Positions 43,913 to 57,481 are shown, counted from the stretch's first letter. The stretch: 64,000 nt of DNA from Gonatopus flavifemur (GCA_018340375.1 JAFFJZ010000007.1:29176001-29240000); one strand, 5' to 3'. Numbers and translations: made by a program. The notes: generated by a model from the sequence alone, not told the origin.

Positions 43913-45440
43913 TGCAGAATTTCACAGAGTTTTGGAAGATGAATCTGTTGAAAAAATTCTTTCTTTATCTAAGAATTGCGATAGTGAAGTTTTGCAGAGA
44001 AATTGTTGAAGTTTTGAAGAGAAATATTTTTTTCCCACACCTGCACGGAAAGTTGATGTCCGCTGACCTATTTTTAGGGGAGAAAGTGCTGAATTCCAAG
44101 CGAATGTGTCACAGCGGGAGGAAAATATTTTCTGCCCGCTCGCAGCGGAAGGAAAATACAAACTATCTTTTCGTTCTGAAATATGTATATGAATATTTTA
44201 TATGCAATTAAACAGATGATTTTCACTTTCCTTGGAGTTGTGGGAAAAAATAGTATGTTCACCTCGGGGAGAAGTGGAAAATTTCCACCGTGTGATTGTC
44301 TCCCTCGCCTTCGGCTCGGGAAGACAAACTTCACACTCGTCGGAAATTTCCCACTTTCCCCCCTTGATGAACAATATACTATTATTGGGGTCGTTGGAGA
44401 AATTTATAAAACTGACCAAATCGCATTGACAAATGATGAGATGAGATTTAACGAGACCTTTGCCCAATTTCAATGAGATTTTGTGAGATTCAATGAGACT
44501 TTTTAATCAGGCGATAAACATTGGTGGTCCTGAGATTTTTGAATACAAATTTTGAAAAAAGAATGTGGGAATAAGACACAATGTTTAACTGATAAAAATT
44601 TTTAGATTTCTCAAACGAGGCTGTTTTTTCTTCAACAGTAATTTTTGAAACTAACACCAAACCTGGAATTCCCAGGCTCTTGGCACTGATCATTCTGATA
44701 AATAATTTCCAACGATAGATTGGATCTAATTTTCTTCACCAAAATCGATGTATTATGATGTTTCATGATATATTCTTGAAATTGTTCACTAAGTAATGTG
44801 ATACCGATTCGAAACGCTTCATCAAGTTTCAGGTTTTTGCCACAGCAAAACGTGGTAACATATTTTTTGCATATCGCGTCACATAACGTGACACAATTAT
44901 TGAACGATTGGCACCATGTTCAACGATATCACAGTGAGAAAATTTTTCTCAGAAGAATGATCCATGTTGTTGGTACCATCAAAGCAGCATTACGTGGTAC
45001 AAAAATGCGTCGATAATGGAGGAATAATTCTACAAACTGTTTCACACATGAATTCTGTCATGATGGTCCCAAGGTGTTTCCGCATTTGACTATGCTTATG
45101 CGAACATGGTATGCGGAGCGAATACTCCCATGATGCATGCATGGTTTCATCATCACGTGCACCCCTAACAAGCTGAGTTCTGTTTACAATACCAAGTTGA
45201 CGGCACGCTATTCCAAGCACGTTATGTTATGGAAATGCATAGCACGGTTTTCTATCTGGGGCGAAAAAATTTGTCGTTTTTATTTTCTTACTGAAAAACC
45301 TATCAATCCTAGAAAAAAAGTTGTCAAATGAGGAAACATCTCCTATATTTTGCAAGGTATTTTACAATTCATCATACACATTTCTGTGGCATATTCAGCA
45401 GCCAAAATCCAATAATTCCTCGTATGAAAAAAATCTTTTT
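43913..45440. repeat. Mixed short palindromic repeats, no gene seen
   Basis: 44255-44390 is a palindromic segment (GGGGAGAAGTGGAAAATTTCC / GGAAATTTCCCACTTTCCCC) ending TTGATGAACAATATACT, as in 8.0 kb. 44395-44510 repeats GAGATTTAACGAGA / CAATGAGATTTTG words. 44790-45230 has ACCATG words. Confidence 0.5.
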
Positions 45441-45845
45441 GAGGCTTAGCTTTGAGATATGAGCAATCCAAATTTTTTTTTCAAATCCAAATCACTCAAA
45501 AAGCATTGTGTGTTACATATTTGAGCTTAACGCCAATCACTGAGTTGGAAAACGGCGGATTTCTGAGAAAAAAATTGAACTATCATATCATTGTTTGTTT
45601 TGGAGCTATCATAATTCAAATTTGATGGATGTGGATTGACCAGAAGCTACAAAATTTCAAATCGCTTCAACTTCGAATTGAAGAATGAGGGGATATTTCA
45701 ATTTTTCTCTCAAAAATCTGCAGTTTTCCAACTTAACGGATGAAGTCGAGCTCAAGTATGTAGCACACGATGCTTCTGAATGATTTGAATTTGAAAAAAG
45801 ATTAAAAAACGCTTATATCTCAAAAACTAAATTTGAAGAAATGCG
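45440..45845. repeat. Inverted repeat with ~150-bp arms
   Basis: AAATCCAAATCA..AGCATTGTGTG..TTTGAGCT..GTTGGAAAAC (45480-45555) pairs with GTTTTCCAACTTAACGG..GAGCTCAAG..CACACGATGCTT..TGATTTGAATTTG (45720-45795). Flanks extend the pairing. Confidence 0.65.
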
Positions 45846-47388
45846 GATGATGAATTCTGAAACAACCGGTATATAATTTATACATAATTCAATATAATTT
45901 ATATATAATTTTTATAGAATTCTATATGAATTGTACATAATTTTGAACATTTTTCCACTCAGGATTCAATACAACAACCTAAAACTATAAATTTCAGCAA
46001 CCAAATTAATCAGGGTCAAGACATCGAATAATTCAAGACAGATTTCAAGACATAGATGAATGATGTCATGCAAATTCTGATGTCAATCTCCTTATATACC
46101 ATGTCAGCTTGGAAACACGTAAAGGAATTCGTGTTACGGTGGGAACAAAATCGACAAATAATTTTACCCTATGAATTGGATAATTATCTGTAAAATCACA
46201 TCCTGCAAATTGATATTCAAAGAAGAATCAATTTGTACTGTGTATAATATTTTTTTTGCAAATCTACTAAAATCGAGTAAGAAAATCTTGAAATCACTGA
46301 AAAAACTCTTTCAAGAAACGATTTATTCTTAGAAACTTCAATTGCAATGATAGAACGAAATATGTGGCGCAATAAGAATCGGCCCAATGATTCTAATTTT
46401 CGCATACTTGTGTCAAGTACTGATGTCTCACATGATAAATTTAATACCATGTGGAATGAACGAGCTTCGAAAGAATCTTGAAATCCCATTTGATGAATGA
46501 CATAATTTCTCCGTTGAAATTGAGTATACTTCGAATTTTAAACTTTATATTCATATTTTATGTGAAACGAATACACTCATTTCGTCAAAAATAGAAAATC
46601 GCAATATGGTTAACAATGTGCCTTCGAGATCCAATGATCAATTTCATACAGTTTGCGTACCCTCAATTTTGAACGTAACGGTTTCCGAAGAGGTATTTTT
46701 ACCGTTTACGAAAATAATTGGAACGTTGAATATATTAGTGCGAAAGGGAACCTCTCGTTGCTATGCGAGGTCAACGACAGCAAATATTTCAAATAGGCAA
46801 GAAGAATAAAATATATTTTTGTACTGCTCAATAACACTCGATAACGCGAATAAGTTATTATACGCTATTGCCAGTAACACGATTGATTACTTTCATTGTT
46901 ATTGATCTTTCTACGAAACCTCAGAAACTCTACAAAATGTTCATTCATCAATATTATTCGCAACCGCTCTTGAAATGATCGAATGAGAAATTTTGTTTCT
47001 TTTATAACTCTGATCTATTTTTCATAGGGTGAGTCATGAATTTCCTTAGAAAATACACATGGAAATCTAATGTTATGCTTTTTGTTGAATAATGCGAGAA
47101 TATGCAACATTATCTCGTATACAAACACCTAGAATCAAAAAGATCGGTACAACGGTATATACTTTCTCCCCACCAACTCGTTACGTTAATTCATGCCGGA
47201 TGGATAGTGCCGAGAAGGAGAAACGATAGGAACGGTTCAACGATTCCTGAGGTTTGTGTAACTTATTCCGACTTGAACGAATCAGTTTTTTTATATACTT
47301 TTCGGATTCATCAATCCATAAACTTGCTAATGGATTTACTACAATGATTCATAAGACGATGACTATAATTCCGTTTGCATGACTGTAG
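45846..47388. other. No convincing gene
   Basis: An 81-codon open frame at 47102-47347 has more balanced composition than its surroundings but no recognisable domain. It is not called a gene. Confidence 0.4.
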
Positions 47389-47695
47389 GGAGGAAAATAC
47401 CCCTCGAAGAGATAAAAATTTTTGTTACTCTTCTCAGTAAGCTAGAAACAGCAGGGTTTATAGAATCAATTGTTACATAAAAATACGGAAGATTACGAAT
47501 ATTGTAGAAAAAGTAATATGGAGGACTGGAATTTTAAACGCTGAACGTTAAATTTTATAAAGCGTATAGTAAAATTCAGTTATTCATTCGTAATCTCCTA
47601 TATTTTTATGTAAAAACCCATTTTACAAACCTTCCTGTTTCTGGTTTAGCAAGCAAAGTAAGGAAAAGTAGTATATTTTTTCCTTTGTGTGAATC
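47389..47695. repeat. Foldback repeat with CATAAAAATACGGAAGATTACGAAT arms
   Basis: ACATAAAAATACGGAAGATT (about 47475) pairs with ATTCGTAATCTCCTATATTT (about 47585). Outer parts GGAAAAT / ATTTTTTCC and CAGCAGGG / CCTTCCTG also pair. Confidence 0.6.
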
Positions 47696-47756
47696 TAGGG
47701 ACATGAATTGGAAACTATAAATTGAAATATTAATCACTCATTCTGACACTGGAAGA

Positions 47757-47979
47757 ATTTTATTGTAAAAATTACCGTGAAATTTCAGTAATCGAAGGAC
47801 AAGTGAAAATTCTTCAAAAAATCACTGTGCAGCTTATAAAAATGAATGAATTTCTGAACAGTCGAAAGTGATATTTCCTACAATTTTTACAGAATGCACA
47901 GTAATATTTTGAAAAATTTCTCATCGTCTCTCGATCACTGAAATTTCAAAGTAATTTTTCAAATAAAATTCTTTCAGTG
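47757..47979. mobile_element. CACTGG/CACTGA-type foldback element
   Basis: Ends CACTGGAAGAATTTTATTG / CAAATAAAATTCTTTCAGTG. The flanking dinucleotides GA and CA differ at one base. The interior has GTGAAATTTCAGTAATCGA / TCGATCACTGAAATTTCA. Confidence 0.7.
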
Positions 47980-49496
47980 CATTTTTTCATTACTAATTTT
48001 TTATTTCCATATCGCATTGCTAGATGTCGATGTTAGAAAATGATGGATAAAATTGAACATAAATTTTGATATTTATTCAATCGAAAGGATGAATCATCAC
48101 ACTATAAATATTGTTTATGATTGATAATTTAAAAACAATATCCAATCCACCAAATACTTTGTCATCGGTACGAAGAATGATTCTATTCCTCTTTTGATAA
48201 TCTTATTCATCTACCCTGAATTCGTTCTAATGAATGATTAAGAAGAACATGAATGAAATAGGCACGACGTTCTTGAATAAATGTACAGCTAGTTAATACA
48301 ATTATCAAAAACAGGACGATTCAATTTTACAGTATGATGAATGGACAGATTGCGATTTCTCAACGTGTGCCAATTCTCAACAATACGTCGAGAGAAATTT
48401 CACATCTAGCAACATTTAGGCTTGACGACAAAGTAGGATAATTATTGATGTCATATGAAAGATATAAAACTTCAACGCGGCGAATAGAAACCTGACATCA
48501 GAGCGATGGTTTTTCATAAATATCAATTTTTATTATAAAACCTATTCATATCAAAAGTTCTTGAACATTGTTCACAAAATTGATATCCCTGAAAGAGTTT
48601 TGCGATACATTCCAAGATGATACAATTTGAAAACATTTTTACAATCTAGCTGTCTGTCGAGTAGCCTTGATAAACAAACTCATCGACAATGTCGAGCATT
48701 TTAAATAATGCATTTCAAATACCTACAACTCGTATCTCTTCTGAAAGTCTTCTATTATCTATCGTTGTTCGTTCTCTTTTCAATTGACAGATAACAAATA
48801 AAATATTACACTGATGTTACATCACGCGTAACCCACAAAAAGAATATAAAAATTGCAATAATTGCAAAAAGGAAGAAGTTGTCTGTAGAGGACAACTGGT
48901 TTATTATGAAACTCAATCTGGAATTCGTAGTTCAACCCAAGGACGATATAGAATCGTATTCATTGGATGACGTGATTCTTTAGGATAGTGGACGTGTTAA
49001 GGTCGTTTCTCACATGATTGCATGATACACCACCTTCGCAATGTATACGAAGAAACCGGTACGAATATAGAATATTCATTTTTAGATCCTGTAATTATCG
49101 ATTTAAGAATTACGACTTGAATGATTTAGGAACAAAAGAGATTGATCGTCAAGTGATGATTTCAACTACAACTCGTTAATGCATTTTGAAAAACACCTGC
49201 TATGCTACCATTATACGAATCCTCCACCTGCCCTTGAACCTTTTTCGTGTATTAAAAGACGTAATCATGAAGGGCGGAAGAATACAATTCTTAGGCTGTG
49301 GGATCGAGAAACAGAAAAATCTATAGAAAAATTAATTCACTTGGAACAGCCACACCGCGAAAAGGTTTCCTGGGAAATTTCAGTATTTGACTGAAAATCA
49401 TTAACCAGTACATGAAACGGGAAATTCTAGTATGCTCGCAGAAGTATTCCAGCACATTTACTGGAAATTTACTGCAAAAATTGGAATCCTGCAGTA
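47980..49496. other. No gene seen
   Basis: AT-rich, no repeat ends or credible coding frames recognised. Confidence 0.5.
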
Positions 49497-49683
49497 CCCC
49501 GGTTAAAAAAATTCATAGGATTTGACGAAATAAAATTTAATGAGATTTGGTCAGAACATTTTGCAAGATTCAATCAGAATCACATTGAAAAAATACACTC
49601 ATGGTTGAATAGAATTTGGTCAGAACATTGTGTGAGATCCAATGAGATTTCAAGCAAGAATCAATGGGTTTGTTTAACCATGG
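49497..49683. mobile_element. CCC(T/C)GGTTAAAA element, copy at 49.5 kb
   Basis: Ends CCCCGGTTAAAAAAATTCAT / GGGTTTGTTTAACCATGG with TA on both sides. The interior has GAGATTTGGTCAGAACATT words, shared with 57482-57717. Confidence 0.7.
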
Positions 49684-50426
49684 TACCACAGCTATCAAAT
49701 TTCAGTTAATGTACTGAAATTTTCAAGATCATAAATTTTGCTGTAGAGAATAATTATGAAATTTTATTTCTAAAAACAGTGGCAATGAAATTCCCTACAT
49801 GATGGGAGACCTCACTTCATGATCTAATGAAGTTTTTTCTTACTTTTTGGAGAATTCACACAGCAAAAAGTTTAAGTATTTGACCTGGATTTCACAACAA
49901 AAATTGGAACTTTGTGGTATCAGAGCTACGAGAGCTTAGCGAGTGTACTGAAAAATCAATGAATCGAGAGTGTATAACTGGATGAGGTTGGGAAATTTGT
50001 CCCCGTACAAATTTGAATGGAATTCATGGCACGAGGAGCAATTATGAAATTATGAAATCCTGTAAATACTCACCCCAAATTCTAACAGGTTCAGGAATTA
50101 TGGAGGGGGAAAGGAGGATATTAAAAATAAGCTCTTTGGGTCACGTCTCGACCGATTTTCCAGGCAAAAATATATGTTTTTCAAGACAGTAGACCGATAT
50201 TTATGAAAAGGTAGTCCTAAATCCTGACCACCAGGAGCGCATAAAAAAGATGTTTCAATTTTTCGACAATTTCTTTCAACAAGATGTTTCTAAGGTATAC
50301 AGTGAAAAATTTTGTGTTGAAAACGGTCCATTTGAAATTTCTGTTGAGAATTAACACAAAAATTCATCATATTGGAAGATTTTTGATGTAAATTTGCCAT
50401 TTTTGTGTTAATTTCACACATTTTTT

Positions 50427-51221
50427 CCCTAGTAGGAATTCGACAGGGAATTCCCTATTAGAAGCATGGCGCTCGTAAGGCTGCACTAGGGAACTCCCAA
50501 TTGAGGAAAACTTTTAATTACCTTATCAGATCCTGACATGGCATCCTGTTTATGACCTGACAACAATGTAACGCAAGGTTGTTGACAGATCCCAGTCAGA
50601 TTTTCCCTTTCAGTAAATCAGATATGGTATTTCTATCAGAACCTGATCAGCCTGATTGCCTTGACTCGTCCGTATTTGAATTGTGAGGTAACTGCCAAGA
50701 TATCTTGATCAGGACCTGATCGGGACTGCCTTGGCTCATCCGTATTTCAGTCATGTGATAACCGACAAGACAGCCGAATTAGGCCCTGATCAATTCAGAA
50801 CGATGAATGTATCAAACTTTTCAGACTTTTCACAGGACTCATTAGAAATTTACCTGTCTCTTTTAAATGTTCAACTGAGGTCTATTTGGATCATCAGTAG
50901 AATTTCTTCTGTCGGCGGAGTTTCAGAAAATTTTATGAAAAGTGAATTCCATGAAAATTAAATTGAATGTTAGAATATAGCTTAGATGAGGTCGTGATTG
51001 GGAATTCCGCTACCACCCGGATCAGGTCCTGATTGGGAATTCAATTACTACCCTGATCAGATCCTGATCGGGAAACGTTTGATTTACCTGATCAGGACTT
51101 TATCTTTTCCCTGCGTTACATTTTTGTCAGAGCCTTATCAGTGCTCAAGTCAGGCCCTGAACAGAAATCAGGCATGTATGATCTGGACCTGATGTTTTCC
51201 ATATCAAAATTTCTACTAGGG
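50427..51221. mobile_element. CCCTAGTAG foldback element, CCTGATCAGGTCCTGATCGGG interior
   Basis: Ends CCCTAGTAGGAATT / AAATTTCTACTAGGG with TT on both sides. The interior is dominated by (C)CTGATCAGG and GGTCCTGATCGGGAATTC words. The frame at 50731-50961 lies inside it and is not called. Confidence 0.75.
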
Positions 51222-51452
51222 TTGTGTCAATATTCAACGGAAACTGTAAGTGGACCGTTTGAGATATGCACGTGTGTTAAAAATACACTATTTCTACTGT
51301 TCATCCTCACCACATGTTCACTGAAATATTGTTCAACGCCCTACTTTCACCCAAATTTCCTGCGAATCGATGAGAGTGGTGAAACAAAGGTGTAGAATGA
51401 AAAACTATGTTCAGGATGGTTTTTGTGAAAAATCAATTGACTGAATTTCATA

Positions 51453-51864
51453 CACTGAGAAAAAAGAAGTGGTAAAATTTACATTTTGCGGAGTCAATAT
51501 TTAGACAATTCCAAGCATAGTTTGGGCTATCACAACCCTGCTTAAAGAATCTCATTGAACCGATTGATTCTCATTGATTCCGATGCAGAAAACCGATTCA
51601 AACCCATCAAAACTTGATCCTCAATGGGTTTGAATCAGTTACCTGCATCGGAATCAATGAGAATCAATCGGTTCAATGAGATTCTTCAAGCAGGAAATTT
51701 AAGTTGATTTTACAACAGCAAATGTGAAAAATATTACAGCTTATGTGAATTTTACATTCCCACCTGTAAAATCAATCAAATTTATGATGGCTCGAACTAT
51801 TTTTTGAAATCATTCAAATATTGAATTCACAAGATATAAATTTTACAACTCTTTTTTCTAAATG
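51453..51864. mobile_element. CACTGAG element containing a nested element
   Basis: Left end CACTGAGAAAAAAGAAGTGG. The right end is degenerate (CTTTTTTCTAAATG), with TA on both sides. GTAAAATTTACATT / GTGAATTTTACATTCC lie in its arms. Confidence 0.6.
51536..51695. mobile_element. CCCTGCTTAAAGAATC foldback, nested
   Basis: Very regular hairpin: CTCATTGAACCGATTGATTC / GAATCAATCGGTTCAATGAG, with CCGATGCAG..CTGCATCGG inside. Flanks are AA on the left and AA on the right if the last base is allowed to differ from the perfect repeat. Confidence 0.75.
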
Positions 51865-51886
51865 TATGCGTGATGTATGTCATCAA

Positions 51887-51970
51887 CCCTGCGTGTGTAC
51901 ACTGAGTCTTTCAAGGACCGTGACCCAGTGTACACACCGTGTCTCTAAAAATAAGTGTACACACGCAGGG
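51887..51970. repeat. 84-bp palindromic hairpin
   Basis: CCCTGCGTGTGTACAC at left and GTGTACACACGCAGGG at right, with a further inner GTGTACAC pair. The flanks AA/TT continue the palindrome rather than forming a duplication. Confidence 0.75.
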
Positions 51971-52069
51971 TTAAGATTGGTGAAAGAACGGGAGTGTATA
52001 GTATTTTTTTTAGTTTTGGATTTATTTTTCAACTTCAAGTTTTTCAATTACACCTATGCAATGTTTATG

Positions 52070-52312
52070 CACTGAGAAAAGTGTATGGGATTGATTACCA
52101 TTCGCTCTAGTTCTCATCGCGACTTTAGGATAAGAATTGAGTGCTGACTCGCGATTTGGTGATCATTACGATGTTCACCTATCGTTCCCATGGTAACGTA
52201 AACATTTTATCGCACTCACTTCGATTTTGAATAGTACTTATTGCAATTTTGGAATATCTGTCACCGAATTCCTATTCTTTCTAGTAATGGTTACCGTATA
52301 CTTCTCTCCGTG
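52070..52312. mobile_element. CACTGAG element, uninterrupted copy
   Basis: 243 bp, ends CACTGAGAAAAGTGTATGGG / TACTTCTCTCCGTG, TG on both sides. It is the empty-site counterpart of 16618-17432, which carries the solo LTR. Confidence 0.85.
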
Positions 52313-52821
52313 TGGTAACAATTCAGGTGTTAACGAGGCTCGCATCAAAGAAAGATGAAATAATGACCAATAATTATTCCAATCTCTTCTAATATCAGGA
52401 TGATGAAGATAATTTGAGAGTATTGATGGAATCAACGGAATAGAGTCCAACCTTGATTATTGAAATAAAATCATCAGAGGTATATGTCGAAATATGCAAC
52501 GAGACCTGCACCGAGACCGGTACAAAGACTAGTTTCGAGACTGAAAGAATATCTTAGTTCTCCTCTTCAATGGAATCGGAATTCCATGTGTTTTTGTCAC
52601 ACTTTGGATAGAAGCTTGATTCCGTTCAAAATTTTCATGTTTTCAATTGATAGAACAGTAAATACAGATCATTTTTCAATTCGAGACGAGAGTCTCGTGC
52701 GAAGCCTTAGGTTTTAGGGAAGGGAATATCTCGAGCGGCCAATATCCAGAAGTTCGGGGAATGGCCCAAAAATTCAACAACTTGAAGTTCAATACCTAAA
52801 AATTCAATGCTTCAAATAGAA

Positions 52822-53115
52822 CCCTAGTAGAAATGTGATCAGGCATTCCCTATTTTAAATAAGGTCCTGATCAGATTGAAATCCGGAAGCCGTGAATGAG
52901 GAAAATCTTAGGAGCCCCTTACAAGGGACTTATCTGATTTCCCTAATAGGATTCAAATAGAGTTGTAACGCTGAGGTACAATAGGGTTCGGATGAGATTT
53001 CCATGGAATCGATCGAAATAGGGAAAACCGTAACGAAACCTGATGAGGACCTGATAGGAAATCAGGCATGCCTCGTCAGATCCTGGTATTTTCGCATCCA
53101 AAATTCCTACTACCT
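52822..53115. mobile_element. CCCTAGTAG element, second copy
   Basis: Left end CCCTAGTAGAAATGTGATC, degenerate right end AAATTCCTACTACCT, AA on both sides. The interior has CCTGATCAG and GGCATGCC words. Confidence 0.6.
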
Positions 53116-53900
53116 AATATTTGATTGAAGTGGAAAAAAAATCTTATATCTTTGATGAAAAAACAATTCCCCCGCGATTAGGTGATGCAATTCATTATAA
53201 ACTGTGCATAATATCATTCTTATTTCATGTATTCAAACGTACATATGTATTCCAAAATGCTAAAACAGAAACAATAAGAATAACAGTCATGACGAAGAAT
53301 GGCGCATGAAGATAATTACCACTGCAAAATCTTTGTTCTTTTTTCCTATAGCACTATTTAAAGAACAAATGTCTCATAATAATACATTGTGTCCTAACGA
53401 AGTCGATGAACTGATGGAGTGTATGCACTATAAACCACAATTTGACCAATAGACGGTATAATTTTCTTGCTCTGTTTCTTCTAATAATAGATATGCAAAG
53501 CATTGTTTATTACCTTCCAATGCGATAGTCAGTGTAAGCCAAAGTTATTAGCTGATTATCGATTGCTCGTAAGATACTTCTGATTTCCGGACAATACAAC
53601 AACAGTCCCTGATGTATTCATAAAGAATCCCTTACCCCTTCACTTACTTCCAAAAGCACCTATTCTGAACTGTGTTGTTAATAAATTTCACTCTTGAAGC
53701 CAGCGATATTCATTATATTTTGGAATTGCAGTATCTCAATTTTTTGAAGAGCGAATAGTCATTCGAAGTACCTCTGAGAGTGAGTAATTATAAAAGGTTT
53801 TCTCAAGAATCTTTTGGAATAGAGAAAAAGATAGAACAGCCTCTTCCCTTATTTTTTCTCTCCAGGCCCTTCATGTAGAGACACTGATGAATGAAAAATT
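53116..53900. other. No gene seen
   Basis: AT-rich sequence without recognisable features. Confidence 0.5.
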
Positions 53901-53911
53901 CTCCAAGGCAC

Positions 53912-54125
53912 ACTGTGAAAAATATGGGGAATTTTTCCTCAATTCATTCATGGAATTCATCTTCATTTGCATCAAAAGTAGGAGATTTCTTCTCCATTTT
54001 GAGGAACCATTCTGCTGTATGAGTATTGAATCCTTCAGAAAGTGAGGAAAAATTCTACTGAATTATGGGAAAAAATCCCCAATCATAGAGCAATTTTGCT
54101 GCCATTATTTTTTTAGGGAAAATGT
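53912..54125. repeat. CACTGTGAAAAA-type foldback repeat
   Basis: It starts CACACTGTGAAAAATATGGG. The interior repeats GGGGAATTTTTCCTCAATT and AGGAGATTTCTTCTCC-like words. The right end is not clear. Confidence 0.5.
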
Positions 54126-55972
54126 GGTAATTCTCTAGTTTCACGAGAAATGTCAAATGAAACATATTTTTTTGGCATGTTTGAATTGAAATTTATTAAT
54201 TTGTATTCAAATTTTGATACAACAACTTTCTAATGGTAAATAATCATTCAAACCTGTTGATTAATTATCATACATTATTTACGTATAATTTAATATAGTG
54301 TATATATAATTTCTATGCAATCGTAGATGAATCATTTATAATTTTGAAAATGTTTGCTCTCAGGCGGTTGAATTGATGAGATTCAATAGGAACTCAATGG
54401 GATTGAATGATCATTTACCGATGCAAAGCTAATAAATCTTTTTGAACTAAAATGAGGCCCTTGACGGTATTTGCAATAGCATTACTGAAAATTTTTCAAA
54501 TTTTCTAGAATGTTTTAACGAGATGGACAAGATAAGCAAAAATAATCTTCATAGAACGTTCGAGTGAAACTATTATTCCTCGCATTACGTGAACACATTT
54601 AAGATATCTGTAAAGACATTAAAACTGCTTGACGATTCTCCAAGAAACATCTGTCCATCGAAGATCAAGGAACGAAGCAGATGGTTCGTGCTCTTCGCTT
54701 ACCCTACAACTGCGTACGCTAAGAAGTTGAATAGTTACGAACGGTTCGTTATTGATCGTAGCAGGGGGAAAGATACATTGTTCCTACAGTTGATGTTGAA
54801 AATAATGCGCAAATTTTTTTCACTCTTGTGAAAAAGGAAATCCACTGACAAATATAATAGATCGTAAACTCCGAATCTCAAACCTTCCCTGCTAGCACTT
54901 CGCGCGCAAATATCAGCGATTCAGGTGGAAATCGAGCTATCGAATTGGTAGCAAAGTCGACTCTTTTGGTAGACAGAAATTCGAGTCATCACAACCGTCC
55001 CATTTAACGTGCAGAATTCCGATTCAAATATAGTGGGTTTCATTCGGGTCCATTAAAACCCATTGAATTTGAATCAGAAATCAGCACGTTCAATGGAAAT
55101 ACATGAGCGTCTTTAACCAGGGATATGCGTATCATAGATGGCAAGTCATAGTGCAGTAATTTTATTCCCCGTTTAAGAATTCTGTAATCTCCACCGGAAG
55201 TCGTCAGTTTTGAATATTGAAATTCTCAAACGCGATAATAATCGGACCCATCCGTGGAAAAGCAAATTTATCTGCGTTTTCAATATCAATATCATTTATT
55301 GAATTGCGTTCCTGACTTCAAATTCATAGTCCAAATGAGTTGAAATATCAATTCTTGTACGCAACAGCAACATGTCTGTACCAATCGGGTAGAAAATTCC
55401 CCGATTGAATTCATGCAAGGTTCCTGTTTGGGCCCAGACCACTCCAACTTGGGCCCAAACGAGGCCTTGAATGGGCCTGTTTTCACCTTCACTGGGAAGA
55501 TTCGTTTAGCGAATCAAAATCAACAATTCAATCCGGAAGCGCTCGAACTGTGCTCGTTGAGCTCCTGGTGTCTAGTTGAAACTACATCCCATTATTGACG
55601 CGCCCTGAATGTTATTGAGATTAGGCCTTGACTTTTCATCATGAAGAAGAATTCAACAGGTTAGAAAAAAAATAATTTATGAATATCCAGAAGTTGTCTT
55701 CCTTATATAAATATTACATTTCGAAACCTTGAACAAAAAGTGGAGATGAGTCTGTTGTGATTCGATGTGATTGTTATTAATGTCTGTGTCATATCTCCGT
55801 GGACTCTACGTCCCTCCTCATCGTCCGCTTAAAGTCCATGGAAATGCGACAGAGAAATCAGTGAGTTTGCTGTTTGGAATGCTATGCATCGTCGTGTATA
55901 TTTGAGATTGCAGCACGCGCATCACCTGTTATTCAAAATATTTGACTGGACGATAACACAAAGCACATATTT
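54126..55972. other. No convincing gene
   Basis: A GGGCC-rich palindromic patch at 55425-55485 (TTGGGCCCA twice) and CCCATTGAATTTGAATC words near 55040-55090 are visible. Open frames at 54589-54831 and 55413-55598 are unassigned and not credited. Confidence 0.45.
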
Positions 55973-56245
55973 CCCATACAGCAAAAGAGTCCCCACGAAG
56001 AGCTCCTGTTATGACAGTAAACAAGAATTCATTATGAATACTTTGAATTCAAATTGAATTCTTGATGAACAACTTACTGTTCAGAAAGAATTCATGTCGT
56101 GAGTTCATGAAGAATTCTCCAGGCATTCAACATGTATTCGTTTTGAATTCATATTGAATTCATTTTCACTGACATAACGGGGACTGTTCCAAGAACTCAT
56201 TAAGCTGTCTTCAAGAATTCAAACGGGTTATTTTTGCTGTCTGGG
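55973..56245. mobile_element. CCCATACAGCA foldback element, GAATTCATGA interior
   Basis: Ends CCCATACAGCAAAA / TTTTTGCTGTCTGGG with TT on both sides. The interior repeats (A)GAATTCATTATGAAT and TTGAATTC(A/T) words. Confidence 0.75.
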
Positions 56246-57481
56246 TTAGGAAGGATTAGTTGAATCTTATATATCAGGGTCAAGGTAAACACACGAAATC
56301 TTGGAAGTTTTATAAAGACAGCACCGAGTAAAGCGCATGGAAGAGAAACAAGTGTTATGCGAGAATCTAAGGTCAACAAATGCCGGCCGGCCGGCTGGAT
56401 AGTTGGCTTGTCAAACCAGCATAAGCCGCGCCCCTTCTCCCCCTTTCTGTTGTTGCTATATTTAGCAAACTACTACCGTATATGTATGCTGTATATACTG
56501 TGGCAAATTCGATACAACATACCAAAGTACCGGTACCGCTACCGGTTTCCTCTTCCTCCCACTCATTCCATACCTATTCTTCACATAAACTTCAACCTAC
56601 ATTATGTAACTTATTTGATTCATTTATTCATTCATAAATCTTCTTCTCAAACTGAAAATTACAGTAGCATATATGATTCAATCTCATTAGATTTCATAAC
56701 TGCTGGCAATAATATTGTCATAAAATATATTACGTCAAATTTTCGCAACATGCGAATGAATGTGTTTATCAAAAGTCTTGAAGTATTTGATTCATGATAA
56801 TACGTAGACGATAATTCAAATACTTGGTTCAATCATCATCTTATATGACGAGAATGAATCATGCTTTATTTCTTCAATTCAAAAAAATATCAGAGAGAAA
56901 AGAAAAAGAATTCTCATTCAATCTAAATTGAATACATTCAATACTCACAAATTGCCATGATGTTATTGGTTCTTGAACGAATTAATCACAAGAAAATCCC
57001 CTGAAGAATTACAACGTGACGAATGTAACACAAAACTGTGAACGTACTTTGCAAATGCCGCGCTCGAACTGCGACTGATTGCGTTCCTTTTGGACATCTT
57101 CAGGAATGAACGCATGCGCAACTTACAAATTCCCACTGCGTACCCTATTGCAATACATTCTAGTAACGTAAGATATCCCGCTCACTTTAATTCGTAATTA
57201 TAAAATAACTCATTGATTATGAGTCATCGTATCCTGACGTTGTAAGTAGAACACTCAAGTTCAGGATTGATTTATCTGCAGGAGATCGAGATGTCTGAGG
57301 TGATATTGAATGAGAGGTGCATTGGAGAAAGGAGACGACGAAAACCGATTGAGAGGGTCAAAAAGCGCATAAAAACTGTAGAAAACGGTTAGAAACAACC
57401 TAGAAAACAAAGTTGTTCAATGATTGTACAATCATGGACACCTTGAAGTAGTTCACGATTTTACAATTAACTATATGATAA
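56246..57481. other. No assigned gene; locally GC-richer patches
   Basis: 56370-56560 contains GCCGGCCGGCCGGC and GGTACCGGTACCGCTACCGG, and 57040-57130 is also GC-richer than average. A 146-codon open frame at 56357-56797 starts here but becomes AT-rich and has no domain. It could be a promoter or UTR of a gene off-window, or chance. Confidence 0.35.

Noticed and set aside
47102..47347. Small gene of 81 codons
   Set aside because: Balanced composition drew attention, but there is no domain, no splice evidence and no neighbouring exon in phase.
51887..51970. 2-bp duplication at the 84-bp hairpin
   Set aside because: Flanks are AA and TT, which simply continue the palindrome, so no duplication can be claimed.
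56357..56797. 146-codon open frame in a locally GC-rich area
   Set aside because: No recognisable domain, composition drifts to AT-rich random sequence, no splice or start context that distinguishes it. Kept only as a possible UTR/promoter remark.
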